Position numbers and translations under genes: made by a program
The notes under the pieces: generated by a model
Seen by the model: only the letters and a program-made list of their open reading frames with translations
Database searches by the model: none
What the model was told of the DNA's origin: nothing
Assembly: GCF_014750685.1 (NCBI RefSeq)
Contig: NZ_JAAXGE010000002.1
Coordinates: 434,001 to 498,000, forward strand
DNA length: 64,000 bases
Direction: 5' to 3'
Source: Bacteroides sp. GM023
Lineage (GTDB): Bacteria > Bacteroidota > Bacteroidia > Bacteroidales > Bacteroidaceae
In this document: positions 61,861 through 64,000 of the stretch, piece after piece
Position numbering within the stretch: position 1 is the first letter of the stretch
Layout: each line of letters begins with the position of its first letter

Positions 61861-61910
61861 GGTTCTCTCCCTTTCTTTTTTATTTAGAGTAAACAATTAC
61901 AATATCTTCG

Positions 61911-61918
61911 CAAAGATA
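61911..61918 (-). promoter_or_regulatory. -7 box of mutS
   Basis: Reads TATCTTTG on the minus strand, 50 bp upstream of the GTG at 61860. Confidence 0.6.
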
Positions 61919-62066
61919 ACGGTTTTTCGGCAGAGAATCAACGGTATCTCCTGTTTCAATTTTCAAAATAAGTGTTGCATACATTTAAAAAGGAACGGCG
62001 TTTTTCTTAACAAATAGGGAGATAATATTAAAACGTGTTATAAAACATACTGTTTTTCTTGGATAA

Positions 62067-62097
62067 TTTGCTAATTTCCCAAGAGTCCGTATCTTTG
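62067..62097 (+). promoter_or_regulatory. Promoter of the short RNA
   Basis: TTTG at 62067-62070, 19 bp spacing, TATCTTTG at 62090-62097: the best-matching promoter of the window, yet it leads to no long ORF. Confidence 0.75.
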
Positions 62098-62103
62098 CAA
62101 TGT

Positions 62104-62165
62104 GTTTTTCATAGTATTAGATTTAAGGTTAACAAAGGTTGGAGCAAGGCGTTGCTCCTTTTTTT
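62104..62165 (+). ncRNA. Short RNA (about 60 nt) ending in a strong terminator
   Basis: From the promoter at 62067-62097 to a hairpin GGAGCAA-GGCG-TTGCTCC (62141-62158) followed by T7 (62159-62165). The body is AT-rich (TAGTATTAGATTTAAGG TTAACAAAGG) without a start codon that gives more than a few codons. It could be an independent sRNA or a terminated leader (attenuator) for the SusC gene 190 bp further. The 97-codon reading frame that spans it starts before the promoter and is not a gene. Confidence 0.55.
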
Positions 62166-62303
62166 ATGCCCGTATGTCTCCTCTAAAAATCCGCTTCAAC
62201 ACTCTAAAACTTATTTTTTATACTTTTATAAAAAATACAATAAAACCATAAGGCTAGATTGTCATACACAATTACACATTTTGCGCCTATTAATTAACAT
62301 CTT

Positions 62304-62335
62304 CTTGTTTATATTAACCAGGAACGATACATTTG
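62304..62335 (+). promoter_or_regulatory. Promoter of the SusC gene at 62358
   Basis: CTTG (62304-62307), 20 bp, TACATTTG (62328-62335). Transcription would begin near 62342, shortly before ATG 62358/62364. The remaining bases of 62168-62303 are AT-rich and show no feature. Confidence 0.55.
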
Positions 62336-62357
62336 TAATTATACTCACCTAATTAAT

Positions 62358-64000
62358 ATGATTATGAATAAAGTTCCCATTTTTTCATTAACATTACTTT
62401 TTGCTTTTATTTTACCTTTATTTGCAAATGCACAGGTAACAGTGAAAGGTATTGTAACTGACGAAAGTGGGGTACCATTAGTTGGCGTATCCGTCCGCTA
62501 TAAGGAGCTCCCCCAAGTCGGTGTTACCACAGATATTGATGGTAAGTTTTCCATTAAGGAAATGAAAGAAGGCAAGACCCTTGTTTTTTCTTACATTGGC
62601 ATGAAAAATGTAGAGCGCTTATTGAAAGGGGCGACGCCCTTTATCAATATTAAAATGGAATCTGCAACGAGCGAACTGGACCAGATTGTCGTCACAGGTT
62701 ATACCCAAACGACTTTTAAGAAAATGACCGGTTCCGTTGGGATTATCTCGGCCGACCAATTGAAAGACCAGCCTCAACCCACGATAGACGCCCTTATGCA
62801 AGGTAAAGTAGCGGGTGTGGCTGTATCAGCCCTTTCCGGACAACCTGGTAGCACACAAAAGATACGAATCAGAGGTACCAATACAATCACCGGAGACGGC
62901 GACCCGCTGTGGGTTATCGACGGAGTTCCTATGCAGAGCGGGGGTACTGATATGCCTAGCAGTTCTGAAATAAAATCCGGGCAATTTGACGACCTGTTCA
63001 TGAATGGTGTCGCCGGAATCAATCCCAGCGACATAGAAAGCATTACCATTTTGAAAGATGCTTCCGCTGCCGCTATTTATGGTTCACGGGCAGCCGGCGG
63101 AGTTATTGTTGTCACTACCAAAAGAGGTAAATCAGGAAAAGCCAAGATTAACTATTCGGGCAACGTAGCGGTTACGATGTCGCCCCAACGCACCTACTCT
63201 CTGATGAATTCGCAAGAGAAACTTGCTTATGAACAGGGATTATGGAACGAATTTTCCGCTCCGGGCTTTGAAGCGGGGAATAAGGACTATCCGGTAGTAG
63301 GAGTGGTAGGCATCATCCGCGCAGGCAGAGGACGGTTTGCGGGGTGGAGCAAAGAGCAGCAGGATACATATATCGAAGAATTAGGCAAGACAAATACCGA
63401 TTGGTATGACGAACTGTTCCGCAACAGTGTTTCCACGACCCACAATCTGTCTATTAATGGTGGTGGTGACAAATACACCTATTATACTTCATTAGCCTAT
63501 ACCCGCAATGCCGGTTTATTGAAAAACAATGATTACGACCGTTATAACCTGACGACTAATCTATCAATGAATCCCAGCCAGAAAGTCAAGATTGACTTTG
63601 GGGCATCCATGTCTTATCAATACTCAAAGTCTCCGGCGCTGAGTAGTCTCGACCCTTTCCAGTATGCTTATTTTGCCAATCCATATGAAAGTCCATATAA
63701 CGAAGACGGCAGTTACCGGGCAGACGAAACATACTATGCGCTAGGAGAATATAACAATAATAAGACAAGTACCAAGATTATCCCGGATAGTGGATTTAAT
63801 GTGCTTCGCGAAATGGACGAAACCTCTTCGCGCACAAAGAATATAAAAACGATGGTTCGTGCAGGTATTGATTACAACATTATCAGTAGCTTGCGTTTTG
63901 TGGGACTAGCCTCATACACTTACTCCACCAACCGTCTGAAGGAAATATACGGCAAGAATACGAAAGCGGCTTTCGACAACCGCCTTTCTGTCGATAACAA
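62358..64000 (+). CDS. SusC-family TonB-dependent transporter, cut by window end
   Basis: About 547 codons, open at the window end. The start is ATG 62358 or 62364 (MNKVPIFSLTLLF...), with a signal peptide ending at FANAQ. A carboxypeptidase-regulatory-like domain (VTVKGIVTDESGVPLVGVSV), the junction LDQIVVTGYTQ, the plug with RIRGTNTITGDGDPLWVIDG and LKDASAAAIYGSRAAGG, and the first barrel strands (THNLSINGGGDKYTYYTSLAY; in part) are present. It probably opens a third PUL running out of the window. The partner SusD is not visible. The junction VVTGYTQ, lacking the EVVVVGYG form, suggests another SusC branch than the ones before. Confidence 0.92.
   Translation, partial: MIMNKVPIFSLTLLFAFILPLFANAQVTVKGIVTDESGVPLVGVSVRYKELPQVGVTTDIDGKFSIKEMKEGKTLVFSYIGMKNVERLLKGATPFINIKMESATSELDQIVVTGYTQTTFKKMTGSVGIISADQLKDQPQPTIDALMQGKVAGVAVSALSGQPGSTQKIRIRGTNTITGDGDPLWVIDGVPMQSGGTDMPSSSEIKSGQFDDLFMNGVAGINPSDIESITILKDASAAAIYGSRAAGGVIVVTTKRGKSGKAKINYSGNVAVTMSPQRTYSLMNSQEKLAYEQGLWNEFSAPGFEAGNKDYPVVGVVGIIRAGRGRFAGWSKEQQDTYIEELGKTNTDWYDELFRNSVSTTHNLSINGGGDKYTYYTSLAYTRNAGLLKNNDYDRYNLTTNLSMNPSQKVKIDFGASMSYQYSKSPALSSLDPFQYAYFANPYESPYNEDGSYRADETYYALGEYNNNKTSTKIIPDSGFNVLREMDETSSRTKNIKTMVRAGIDYNIISSLRFVGLASYTYSTNRLKEIYGKNTKAAFDNRLSVDN

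Noticed and set aside
62059..62352. 97-codon ORF before the SusC gene
   Set aside because: It starts ahead of the promoter at 62067-62097, spans a terminator, and its composition (Phe/Leu/Tyr rich) reflects AT-rich DNA.
1..64000. tRNA or rRNA genes
   Set aside because: I looked through the intergenic stretches for cloverleaf ends and conserved rRNA words and saw none.

Overview
The window reads as a chromosome segment of a gut Bacteroides (Bacteroidota). The evidence is several SusC/SusD pairs, a one-protein hybrid two-component system, lipoprotein-rich polysaccharide utilisation loci (PULs), serine-type sulfatases, and promoters of the Bacteroides form TAnnTTTG at about -7. The species cannot be fixed from the sequence alone.

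Left part (1-8 kb, minus strand): a regulator with TPR repeats, one membrane segment and a C-terminal HTH (SusR-like/DUF6377) reads into SusC, SusD and a SusE/SusF-like binding lipoprotein. The first 25 codons of a further lipoprotein are cut by the window edge. The layout resembles the starch and dextran loci of B. thetaiotaomicron, so an alpha-glucan substrate is plausible but unproven. Then come tag (DNA repair), an AraC regulator, and a translationally coupled SDR dehydrogenase / ricin-fold membrane protein pair.

Main locus (11.8-43.5 kb): a large PUL organised around a hybrid sensor (HTCS, plus strand, 20.7-24.7 kb). On one side is a tightly packed minus-strand block: GH51, sulfatase, GH43, sulfatase, GH2. 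On the other side are two consecutive SusC/SusD pairs, two DUF1735 surface lipoproteins (one with a GLUG beta-helix), a small lipoprotein, another GH43, an unassigned clan GH-A-like hydrolase, a lipoprotein aldose epimerase and a third sulfatase. GH51 plus two GH43 point to an arabinofuranose-containing glycan, and three sulfatases suggest that it is sulfated. The exact glycan is an inference.

Right part (43.7-64 kb): a secreted alpha/beta hydrolase; an AT-rich divergent pair of a DUF4143 ATPase and a Fic protein with striking operator-like palindromes; an MFS exporter behind a perfect FNR-type box; a 1.2-kb non-coding stretch with a structured RNA candidate and two phased palindrome arrays; putA with a possible 33-codon leader ORF; a zinc-ribbon / AraC-GyrI / cysteine-rich cluster; the housekeeping genes ychF, a panE-like gene, lgt and mutS; a short RNA with a strong terminator; and the start of another SusC, open at the window end.

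The most unusual signal is non-coding. Three intergenic arrays (11516-11631, 50037-50110 and 50294-50367) repeat short palindromic words at an exact 22-bp period, with different words in different places. I know no described element that explains them.
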